A stretch of 64,000 nucleotides of DNA from Corinectria fuckeliana (taxonomy: Eukaryota; Ascomycota; Sordariomycetes; Hypocreales; Nectriaceae): the NCBI GenBank assembly GCA_019137255.1, contig WPDH01000266.1:62001-126000 (forward strand), written 5' to 3'. Position numbers and translations under genes: made by a program. Within the stretch, counting starts at the first letter, position 1, and every line of letters starts with the position of its first letter. Below are positions 48,699 through 58,410 of the stretch, one piece after another. The notes under the pieces were generated by a model, which did not search any database, was not told where the DNA came from, and was given only the letters and a program-made list of their open reading frames with translations.

Positions 48699-51600
48699 CT
48701 AGGGCGAAAGGGGACTCGAATCCCCATCCGCGCTGCGTTGTCCTTCTTCGTCGGGACTATCTCCGTCCTGCTCTCTTGGGTGGGAAAGACGCAGCTTCTC
48801 ATCCAATAACGTCACCAGCCTCTCAGAGTACTGGTCCAGCAAACCGCTCAGCACTGTCTCGTTCATCGCCTTGCCTCGGATTGCCCTTTCGCCAAGTGCC
48901 GCTGCCGTGAGGCGCAGTTCCTGGTCTAGCTCCGATAAGACGTCTTGACTGATAGGTTCGGCCGTTGAGAGCTTTTTCCTGTACGCCCGTAGAGTTCGGC
49001 ATGCCTGCTCGGTCGCCATGTTCAAAGAACCAAAGCCGCGAAGATTCGAGGAAGACGTCTTTCTACGAGCGGTAGCCCCGAGAGCTGGAAGAGATGGTCT
49101 CCTCGTCATCCTCGCCTTTGGGCTAACAGGTGGGCTAGTTGCCCGGCTATCCGCCGAGGGTCGTCGTGACGGCGTTTCCCCCAGCATGGTGCTAGTGATA
49201 GGACTCTGCGGAAAGGTGTTTGTAGGATTCCTGACGCTAGCAGCGAGGTTGAATCGAGAGGTTCGGCGTTGGAGAGTTCGTGGAGGCGACCTTCGACCTG
49301 AAGCTGGCGACGGACGTTGGAACTCTGCCAATTCAGCCTTTGACAGTACCCTTCGAAGAGGTGGCCTGCTGGAAACTCCATCCTTGACCGGCGATGGATC
49401 CCTACTCATCGACCCCGGCATTGGATCATTCAGGTCCAATGTCCAAATCATCATGGTCCCATCCGAGCCAACACTCACGACCTTGCGGCTTCCGTCTTCG
49501 TCGTCAACCAAACAAACCCCATTTATAGCCTCCGTATGTCCCCATTCCCTATCCAAGAAGTTGCCTGTTTGTGCATCGTATAACCTGATGGATTTGTCCG
49601 TGTTGGACATTCCGAGTAGAAAATCCTGATCCTTGGGCAGCCATTGCCCAATGGTGAGTGAGTCGAGGACGGCAGACTCGACCCCTCCCTCATCCATACA
49701 TTTAAAGCAAGAAATCTGCCGTCCCGTGTTGAGATCGTACTGGCAAACGGACCGATCTAGAAGTGAAACGAATACTGTCTTTTCGTCTGGCCCGATGACC
49801 ATCGAAGTAGGTGAAGCTTTGAGTGAAATGACCCTTGAAGGAATGGCGGCGATAACATCCTCTTCGCCTTCTCTAGTAACAAGATCGTGGATTTGAAGCG
49901 TCCGATCAAACGAGCAGGTAAGAACTCTGTCATCTGACGGGATAATCACTTGAACAACCTTTGCGGCGAACTCAAGTGTCTGAAAGTGCTCGATAAAACC
50001 ACCAGCAGTACGGTGGAATAACTGGGTGGTCCGATCTCTGCCGCACGATGCCATGAGAAATTTAGTTTCATTTTCATAGACGCTGACGTGGCGACAGTCG
50101 GAGGAGTGAGCCTTGATGTCAAGCAAGGACTCCTTGGTCGCGATGTCTGTAATTCGCAAGACGCCGAGCCGGTCGGCAGCAACCAGCAGCTTACCGTTGC
50201 TGGTTGTGCGCGCGTACGTGACTTGGTTTACCGGATCCATCTCGTTTTCCGACTCCGTCATCTCAATGGGAACATCAATAGAAGTCTTGACGTGTCCGTC
50301 CAAGCTCCAGAACTTGACATTACCCGAGACAGTCCACGTCAAGAACGAGGCATCCAGATCGTTCGGTTTTTGGAGCACCTGAATGCCCGTAACCGGGTCT
50401 CCGTGACCCGGCATGGGTATGGTTGCCACGGCTTGAGCATCTTTTCCGGGGATATGATCCGAGTTCCAAATATCGACTGAGTGTCTCGAGTCAATGGTAA
50501 CGAGCTTATCCGCCAGGAAGCCCAAAGCAACGAGTCCGTTAGGCGATTCTGTCGTGTCCAGCACGCATGCGGCGCGGCAATCCAAAACGGCTTCCACATC
50601 CAGAGTAGCAAAGTGACCACCCTTACCACCGACATAGGCGACATTGCCTCTGATGGTAATGGCGGTGATGTGGAAGTTCAAGCTAAGAACCTTGAGCAGC
50701 TTCATCTGCCTGTCGTCATCGTCCAGGATGCATATGTCGCCCGTTTCTGAGCAGATGATCAGACTGGTGTCATTGACAACGGCAGCACAGCTGAAGGTGG
50801 TCTCCAAGAGGGGGCCCAGCAGGATGTTACGCCCTGGCAGGGCTCTCTGGGAGGGCGGTGTCGAGGAGGATTGGTCGCTGTGGAACTTTTGCTTGGTGGG
50901 GGAGATGGCAGGTCCCTCCTCGACTCTCCACATCTTGGCATGGCGAACTCCCAGGGTAATAAGGCAGTTACCCATCCAGACCATATCCTTGATGTAGGAT
51001 GTGCAGCGGTTCTGCTGGAAGAGCTTTGCAGCACCCGTCCGAGAATCAATCTTCCAGACGTAGAGGAAACCGTCGTTGGCCGCACCCAGAGAGGCCAAGT
51101 ACCGGGTGTCGGAGGACCAAGCTACCGCATTGACGCCAAAGGCATGCTCGCTGATGGAAACGAGGGGCGTGTCGGAGGAGGTGTCGTGCAGACTGAAGAT
51201 CAGAACGCGGGGTGCATATCCAGTCTCACCCACAGCCAGAAACTTGCCATCCCGGCTCAAGGCTACACAGGTGGCAGCCTTGATCCTCTCGCGACTCGTC
51301 CATGTCCTGCTCCCGGAAGAGTCGCCCCAGTCAGTCGCGTTGTGCGGGGAGTCTCGAAAGCTCGGAGCCACGCGGCCACGGCTATCGTTGGCTTTCGGAG
51401 TAGTGGTCGGGGTTGAAGGCGCATTCTGAAAGGTGGCGACGGAGTAGAGAGGCATGGCGGTCGGTCGGGCGCGGTAGAAGCGCTGGGAGTGGTGCTCGCC
51501 GTCGACATCGACAACGACAACGGCGGCGCCGGCGATGTAGGCGAAGGAGGAATTGACCGTGTCGAAGCCCGCGGGCGAGGAGCAGGTGGTGCCGATGACA

Positions 51601-51737
51601 CGCTTCAGCGACAGCTTGGAGGAGTCATGACAAGAGCGGCCGCGCATGGGCGACCTGGAGGAGCGGGAGGGGCGAGAGAGGAAGGGAGAGTTGGACGGGG
51701 TGAACTTGAGTCGGCTGTTGGAGGGAGTCGCCGCCAT
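48699..51737 (-). CDS. MABP1/WDR62-like WD40-repeat protein
   Basis: A large scaffold of 1012 residues in one exon. After a Ser-rich N-terminus comes the family opening, a beta-propeller start with CSSPAGFDTVNSSFAYIAGA and later IKAATCVALSRDGKFLAVGE and HAFGVNAVAWSSDTRYLASL. This matches the first repeats of MABP1/WDR62. About twelve WD40 repeats (two propellers) run to about residue 730, for example VNQVTYARTTSNGKLLVAAD, HSSDCRHVSVYENETKFLMA and HTEAINGVCLVDDEDGSRKV. A disordered Ser/Arg-rich segment and a final helical block (LSGLLDQYSERLVTLLDEKL) follow. Animal homologues act as scaffolds for JNK signalling and at spindle poles; the fungal role is not established. The ATG at 51737 is preceded by GCCGCC. 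Confidence 0.8.
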   Translation of the reverse strand: MAATPSNSRLKFTPSNSPFLSRPSRSSRSPMRGRSCHDSSKLSLKRVIGTTCSSPAGFDTVNSSFAYIAGAAVVVVDVDGEHHSQRFYRARPTAMPLYSVATFQNAPSTPTTTPKANDSRGRVAPSFRDSPHNATDWGDSSGSRTWTSRERIKAATCVALSRDGKFLAVGETGYAPRVLIFSLHDTSSDTPLVSISEHAFGVNAVAWSSDTRYLASLGAANDGFLYVWKIDSRTGAAKLFQQNRCTSYIKDMVWMGNCLITLGVRHAKMWRVEEGPAISPTKQKFHSDQSSSTPPSQRALPGRNILLGPLLETTFSCAAVVNDTSLIICSETGDICILDDDDRQMKLLKVLSLNFHITAITIRGNVAYVGGKGGHFATLDVEAVLDCRAACVLDTTESPNGLVALGFLADKLVTIDSRHSVDIWNSDHIPGKDAQAVATIPMPGHGDPVTGIQVLQKPNDLDASFLTWTVSGNVKFWSLDGHVKTSIDVPIEMTESENEMDPVNQVTYARTTSNGKLLVAADRLGVLRITDIATKESLLDIKAHSSDCRHVSVYENETKFLMASCGRDRTTQLFHRTAGGFIEHFQTLEFAAKVVQVIIPSDDRVLTCSFDRTLQIHDLVTREGEEDVIAAIPSRVISLKASPTSMVIGPDEKTVFVSLLDRSVCQYDLNTGRQISCFKCMDEGGVESAVLDSLTIGQWLPKDQDFLLGMSNTDKSIRLYDAQTGNFLDREWGHTEAINGVCLVDDEDGSRKVVSVGSDGTMMIWTLDLNDPMPGSMSRDPSPVKDGVSSRPPLRRVLSKAELAEFQRPSPASGRRSPPRTLQRRTSRFNLAASVRNPTNTFPQSPITSTMLGETPSRRPSADSRATSPPVSPKARMTRRPSLPALGATARRKTSSSNLRGFGSLNMATEQACRTLRAYRKKLSTAEPISQDVLSELDQELRLTAAALGERAIRGKAMNETVLSGLLDQYSERLVTLLDEKLRLSHPREQDGDSPDEEGQRSADGDSSPLSP

Positions 51738-54060
51738 GTCGCCGCCATTGACACCTGATTCGGGGTCCCCAGGTAGAATCGGTGCGCGCGATCGGATTGA
51801 GAGTCAAGAGAGCGTCGGTGTAGGTCGAAGTAGTCGCAGTAGCCGGGCAGAGAGAGCAAGAAGCGAAAAATTATGCAAGGCAGCGCAGCCAGAAAGTTGT
51901 TGTTTTTTTCCAGTTGTGGTGTTGTGGTGTTGCGGAGTCGTGCCGGATGCGGGATGATTGCTTGTGCAGGGCGGTGTAAGTCGGGAGCTTGCTGCAGGCC
52001 GCAGGTGAGAGAGTCGAGGAACCTAATAAAAGCTAGAGTACTTAAGCGTTAGAGACATGGAATGTTAGGCCGGGGGAGGAGCAAAGGAATGCGCACAGTG
52101 ACATGAAGAAAAGGCAAAACGAGAGACGATTGTTGGACGCGAAGGCGCTATGGTGGTGGTGCGAACTTGTTGGAGGCAAAAGAAGAGGCTGTGGACAGAG
52201 CAAAGAGAGCAAGCCTCGCCGCTCGAGGGAAATAATTGGAGCCGACGCCTCCAGCTCTCAGCTCCCAGCCATGTCAGGGTTTGTTTTGGTCCCTGCTCAC
52301 CCGTGGTTTCCGGGGGGGCTACAAGCTTGGGGCCAGGGCAACCAGGGTCCGAGGACATCCTGGATGATCCCACAGTTCTCACCGGCAGCGCCCAGTGGAA
52401 TGCATGGACGCCTCAATGGGACGCGGCGGCGGGTCATTTGGTGGTCTTTTAGCGGTCGTGACTGGTGGCTCGCCCAACTGCCCGCCTCAGTTGGGAAGAA
52501 CCCGACCTCACCCCCGGTGCGGGCGGCGCCTGACGTGGGCTGAGACTTGCACTTGAGCGCCTGAGATGGAGGCTTGAGAGCTACTTAGTACTAATTATAC
52601 TGACAAGAGAATCGAGTACTCTAGCGGGTTTAGTTGGATGGTTGGGTTCGGCGCGCTTCCTACTTAGATCGTGAACTTGTGAAGCTTCCGTCCGCAATAA
52701 GCCAAGTGGCCAAGTAGCCGTTCTCAGGTCCTTCACACTCCCTCCCTCACTCACTCAATGACGAAGCCAGGGCGACGACACCTTACGTAGCATTCTCGAT
52801 GATCAGATCAACAAGCTCAGGGGCCTATCTGCGGCCAGTCGTCCCACCCTGCCGGCCCAGGCTCTTCTCCATGGTGCCGAGCTTCTAAAACTGGGTGATC
52901 TTCGACAAAGTGCATCGTGCATCGCAAAAATACGGGTACAACAGGCAGGCAGGATACGATTCCAGATAGGGGCCTTTCAAAAAGCCCTGGACTTAAAGTA
53001 CCTTTCGAATACCTACCTACCTGTCCCAGCTTTGTCAAGTCTCAGCCACTCCCATTTGCTCCGTCCCCTCGTGGTTGGGTTGGCGGAGCATCACGGGCAT
53101 CACCACCAGCAACAATAACATCAACATCCACCAACCCAGCCACCACGAGCCCGCGTCACCATCGCATCACCAACCCAGAAAAGAAAAACACACAAAAAGC
53201 AAGAAGAAGCTCTCACCTCCTGGCTCATGCTCCACCGTCAGCGTCGTCCCGTCGGTACCGACCTTCCCCGAGCTTCGTCCCAGGCCTCAGTAGCGCCATC
53301 ACGTCCCTCCAAACCCATGTCCCGTCGCCCCCCAAGCGCCCGCCTCATCACCCCGAGGCCGTCTTCTCCCCTGCTCAATCACTGTGATGCCCTGGAGGAG
53401 CGGCAGACGTGAAATGAGGATTCTCCCGCAGCCCTGTCTTACCACCCCACCTGGTCGTGTGCTGTTGGTGTCTAATCTACGTATTAATATGTACATAGTA
53501 CTCGTCTTCTCACTGAACTTTCTGCATCCGCCAATGTTCCTATTAAACCTGCCGAGTCTCACCTACGTTGTTTGCTTTGCTAGGGTCTGGCGTTGCGGCT
53601 GTTGATGGCTGTTTTAGTGTTATCAGGCCCGGGCTCATCAATCCCTTTTTCGCGGCGTCGACATTGGCTAGAGCATGTCGAGTCCAACTACGCGTAGTAC
53701 TACTCCGTAAGTATGTATCTAGGAAGTAGACGTACACCGGTAAACTAATTATCCGGTGACGCGACGCGTGCTCATGTTGCGTTCCCCGTATCTGTGAGTC
53801 TATTGAGAACCATCACATCACATCACATCACATCACACGCAACGACAAACTCCAACAAACCCGCACAAAGTGCCATACTCCCAGGTGCTATTGACTTCGT
53901 AATCCAGGATAGCAGTCTCTTCATATCCGTCCCGTTATGATGCCCAGTTATAACCCAACACGCCGTTAGAGGAACCTCTCCTATCCGTGCTGTCTAAATC
54001 AAGCTATTCGTTGGTGTCCCATCCAACGACCGCCAAAGCCTCACATTCTTCCGCCTCTTC
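51738..54060. other. Long gene-free region upstream of the WD40 gene
   Basis: 2.3 kb with no recognisable gene. Contents: the WD40 gene promoter, a CACCACCA/AACA-rich stretch at 53095-53215 that resembles a transcribed leader without a clear coding frame, one exact TACTCCGTA at 53701-53709, and a (CATCA)n microsatellite at 53811-53838. A small unspliced or non-coding transcript is possible around 53000-53400, but I cannot support a coding model. Confidence 0.5.
53811..53838 (+). repeat. (CATCA)n microsatellite
   Basis: Five CATCA units plus a partial one in the 3' flank of RGP1. Confidence 0.9.
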
Positions 54061-56569
54061 TTACACTGTGAGCCCTTCCTCTGATGCTTCGTCTCGCTCC
54101 AGTCGCTCAAGGCCCGTCCCAACAGCCCCATACACACGGAGCGGTACCGCAATTTCGAAGCTCTCACACAAGAGGTTTTCCACTGCCACAAGCACCTGTC
54201 CTCCTTTCTCATCCTGTGATATCTTTTCGAGTAGCGGGTGAACCGCTGGCCGCTCTCCACCTTCCGCATTTCCGCTCATTTGTGAAGGCACCACAAACTC
54301 GATCCTGATCTTCCAGTCCAGACAGACGCCGCTGGTCACGAACTCGGGGGTTGCGGTAATAGGGATCGTAGCATTAAATGTGACCCGTCGGGTGTAAAGC
54401 GTCGCCTCCGATGACGCAGCATGGACCTTGCGTGTGACCCGATGGATGCTCGACTCTGATCGAACCGCCAAAGACGGGTCTACCCTTTCCGACGTTTCGA
54501 GGGTCGAGTGTACCGCGTAGCATGGAATATCGGCATCCGTAAAATCAACTGCCATGCACACGACCTCGCCCAGTCGGTAAGCTGGTCGTGTAAGCATCAC
54601 CACTCCGACTCTCTGCCCGTTTCGTGCAATCTCGAACCGGTTCGGACTCTGCTGGCCTCCAGACGTCATGTTGCTCCTCATGATGGCAAGGTGAATAGAC
54701 TCCTGCGTCGTGGTTGATTCCTCGAATGCCGAAGGGCGTCGAGAGGTTCCACTAGACGTGGGTGCCAGCAAGATGCTCCCGCTCTCATCTCTCGGCCTTG
54801 ATACGAGGTCATCCACGAACAGCAAGAAGTCGTTCATCGTCGACGGCCGACCGTTAACTCCATTAGTCTTCTGCTCCTTGCCGCCAATAGACGGGCTCTT
54901 GACTTGGGCCTGATCGCGAAGCAGCACATATGGGTTCATGAGGTCGTGTCCGAGGATTTCGCCGTGGCTGTTGACACTCCCGAGAACCCGGAATGGGACC
55001 TCGACAGATCGCACCTGTTGCTCCTTGGCACCGCCAACTCTCTGAGTTCCCACCACTAGGCTGTACGATATTTTGACTGCCTTCCCACGATGTGTCGGTG
55101 GGAGGCCCTTGGGGAGGCGGAATGAATATTCAAATACCCGACTCTCTCCAGGTGCCAATTGAAGATCCACAAACAAGATCGACTGCGGAGTAGCGAGGAG
55201 TGGAACAGCTTTCGAGTTCGCCACCCCTCGCATCTCTTTGATTGTACTCAGTTCCCCTCCGCCCAGGAAGTCTCCTAGGGAACTGCTGATTTTGCCCCAA
55301 CCAAACCCTCGTAAGAGCCCGCTGTCGCGCTTTGCAGCATCTACGCCCACGACGCCGCCTCCTTGGCCGCCCACAATTGCTTTCTTCTTGACTTGTTCGA
55401 ATTGGCCCAGACTGACTAAAGATCCGTCCAAGGTGAATGAGCCCTGCAGTTGAGCGTAGCCCATCATCAGTGACTCCGGTGCCCTTGGCTGCTGTGGCGG
55501 CAGGCCCAGGCTCCGCCGGAGTGGTCGTCCGTGGCCCCTTACTGGCGGCTGGGTCACGTACTCCGAGACAAGGGTCTCCGATGAGTTGTTGCTCACAGAA
55601 TAGAATTCTCCACTGCTCCGCGGCGTTCCTCCCAGTATCCCAGAGCTGGCCAATATTCTAGCAGCTGGCGCCGGCTGTTCGTTGATAGTCGGAACCGAAT
55701 CCTTGGAACGGATTGCCAAGTTATGACCGTCCGTTGGCCCAATATTGGGGCTCAGCATGTGCTCGTTTGTTGTCCTCGGTTGGGTCGGTGGTACTTCCGT
55801 CGTTGGCGATGGAGCCGCAGGAAACCGAAACTCCGGCATCAGGTTTGGTGACGACCGTGGTGACCTGCGTTGACTGCCCAGTCGTGGGGTATTAGGCGCG
55901 GTTGGAGGTCGAGATATCCGGCCAAATCGGTCAGGGGGTGGATATGACGAATGAAACAGCGGGGAGCTTGACATCCTCGGTGAGAAAGACGCTGGCAGAG
56001 GGTCAGCGTAGGTCTAAAGCCAGGGCATCCATCAACATACCCGATTGGGGCCCAGGAGGCGGGTGGTTCTGGACGCGGGGGACAATCTGCAAGCTCGAAG
56101 CGCGTCCATGCCCACGAGCCTGCCGCTGCCCTCGTGTTATCGGGGGCTCGTTCCGCTGCGAATGGTCGTCGACGGTGCTGGCAGACGCGATGGAGACGAT
56201 GGACAAGGAGCGTTTGTGGGCGTGGCCAGGGACAAAATGGCGGTCGCTTGTGCTGGTCGAAGGCGCCGGCCACTGTACAGACCCCGATCGGCTATGGGAA
56301 CGGCTCGGTGGAACGCTCAGCGACAGAGCAGACCGATGCTGTCCTCTGCCCGAGGCAGACGACAGCGGCGGGGTCAAGGCATGGTTGGACTTTGGGCGCA
56401 GTGGTGAGGCGAGGCGGCTGCGCTCTGGCGTCGGTTGCGGCCTCGACTGGTTCGATTCCGACGCAACGTTCTTGAAGGTGATGGTGCACTTGACTTCCTC
56501 GCCGGCAAAGACGGTCTGGTCGTGCCAGCGAATGAAGACGCGGATGTTGCTCGATGCGTCGGGCGCCAT
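54061..56569 (-). CDS. RGP1: RGP1, subunit of the Ric1-Rgp1 guanine nucleotide exchange complex
   Basis: With Ric1, activates the Golgi Rab GTPase Ypt6 (Rab6) for endosome-to-Golgi traffic. Minus-strand exons 56569-56041 and 55991-54061 join in frame across a 49-nt intron to 819 residues. The N-terminus is the conserved arrestin-like opening (NIRVFIRWHDQTVFAGEEVK, CTITFKNVA), followed by a long disordered Ser/Pro-rich insert. The Rgp1 domain resumes with LMMGYAQLQGSFTLDGSLVS, LAPGESRVFEYSFRLPKGLP, GKAVKISYSLVVGTQRVGG, YRLGEVVCMAVDFTDADIPC and, near the end, CESFEIAVPLRVYGAV. The inserts make it longer than the yeast protein. The start ATG at 56569 (MAPDASSNIRVF) is well placed before the first strand. 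Confidence 0.9.
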
Positions 56570-57216
56570 GGCGGACAGCCCTCAGGGACGAGCGTGTGCG
56601 ATGAGGCGGCGGCTATGCGATGACAGGTGTAGCATTTCAGCACCGGTGCATTGTCGTGTTCGCGGGCAAGATGGCAGCAGGGCGCAGCAGACGTTCTGAG
56701 CGAGGTTGATGGGATGAGGCTATAGTTGGAAGCTCGGAATGCAACGTCATGGGGGATCGGAGGAGTCGTCGAAAGGAGATGGAGGAGGTACAAGCGAGTG
56801 TCTTGGCAGGGAGCAGCTTGCACCAATAGCGGCTGTAGCTGCAGGTACGCCGTGGTTCTCGGCTAGAGCCTCGACCACGCGGATGTTAAGTCACTCCACA
56901 AGCCAACAGCCAACTCGGGTAGACCGACGGAGTAGTCTAGGTCTAGGTAGTAAACTCTCTCGACAATCTTGGTTCTACTTTCAATCTGGGAGGTCATGGA
57001 TAGCTTTGATTTGATGGCCAATGAGAGCTTTTAATTCACTTCTTCACATACTCAGTCAAAAACCACAACGTCAGCCAGCTATCTATTGAACCGCGCTTTT
57101 CTCCCCTGTCAAAGACCACGAATTGTTTACCAACTATCAATTGAATATCCATTTTCTACTCCGATAATTCCACACCATTCGCCACAACGCCTTCCTGATT
57201 GTTAGGAGATCCGGAT
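56570..57216. other. Short intergenic region upstream of RGP1
   Basis: Contains the RGP1 promoter and the 3' end of the DUF7918 gene. No other feature seen. Confidence 0.55.
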
Positions 57217-58410
57217 CTAATCCTCCTCGGTCAAGTCGAAGATCTCCCGGCCATCATCAAGCTTCACCATCTTCAGTGGTCGTGGCACCATTGATGTAGA
57301 CTCGTTTTCTCGCTTCATCGGTACATCGTGTTCGTCCTTGACCTAATCGTCTGGTTAGCCAGTTGCACGGGCGACGAGTATGGTGAGACGATGACTCGAA
57401 CATGCTAAAAACAGGCAGCAAGAGAAGTTCACTTTACCTTTGCTTCCCGCAGTCTTTCTCTCGCAAGGCGGCGAATTTCGGCCATGGAAAGATGGTCCAA
57501 ATATTCATCTTCTTCTTCACGAGGAGGTGATGGCGGTCGAGAACGAGGTATAATCATTCGACTTTGTAGAGCCTCTGTATATTCAGTCAGCTCATCCCTG
57601 CGCACTACTCGTGCCGCCAAAGACGCTTTGCGTACCGCGAGATCGGAGATGGAAGTAAAATTTGGCGACAAGAAGTACACGAGAATATTCTAGCCCGCGA
57701 GGGGAGCGAATAAGCTTGCCGGCAGAGAGACTGTAGAACGTTAACTTCGGGAGACTCAATAATCATACTTCATAGCGGCCCTCTTACGAAATCCCATGTG
57801 TCAAATCTCTTCCTTTCATCAATTTCTCATGAATTTTGAGACTTTCTTTGCTGACGAATTTTTGGCCCTGGACGTTCATTGTCTTTGTCAGATACTTGAC
57901 AGCATCCACTTGCACTTCAATCGTGCCCAATGACCTTGCAATCTCTGCATTGGCGGCGTGCAAGGTGTCCTGGTCTTCACCTGGGTTCTTTCGTTAGAGA
58001 AGTTCTTCCAGATGAACATGGTCAGGCCTACTTCTCGTTACGGGAACAAAAACAAAATTAGAAAGTTTGACCTTGTTTGGTATGCCGGTTTCCACGTAAA
58101 CGTCAGATTGGACGACAGTTTGTGTGCTCGCTCTGGTTTGATGAAGAGGAAGGTATCTGCCTATCATCGGAGTCCCATCGATCGTGGGGGAGATCATTAA
58201 TGCATTCCGACAAGAGCCAAGGCGATACTCAGGTGTCGCCGTGGTTTCTATGGCGAATTCAGAGCCAGCCTGTGCTTCGATGTAGAAGTGACAGGATAGC
58301 CCATCGGATTCGGAGACTTCGTCGATATCCGGATCTTGGTATTCCGTCGCGATTTCTCCCGCGATCCTAATGTTCACGTAGAGGCCTGGGACTGCAGGCA
58401 GAACCGCCAT
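57217..58410 (-). CDS. DUF7918-domain protein, five exons
   Basis: Fungal protein of unknown function. Minus-strand exons 58410-58042, 57969-57788, 57730-57636, 57574-57438 and 57342-57217 join in frame to 302 residues. Family features: the opening VPGLYVNIRIAGEIATEYQD, CHFYIEAQAGSEFAIETTAT, the central SLGTIEVQV, LTHGIS, then FYFHLRSR spliced to EALQSRMIIPRSRPPSPP. The protein ends in an acidic tail (VKLDDGREIFDLTEED). The fourth exon's splice was decisive: the donor GCG|GTACGC at 57635 and acceptor ATACAG at 57575 turn two broken frames into the family sequence RSREALQSRMIIPR. Proteins of this group often occur in repeated or accessory loci; here it sits next to RGP1. Confidence 0.82.

Noticed and set aside
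48711..48727. tRNA T-arm-like GGGGATTCGAGTCCCC on the minus strand
   Set aside because: It lies inside the 3' coding end of the WD40 gene, and no D-arm, anticodon arm or matching acceptor strand surrounds it.
56449..56460. Perfect B-box-like GGTTCGATTCC
   Set aside because: The flanking T-stem does not pair and it falls in RGP1 exon 1. Not a tRNA.
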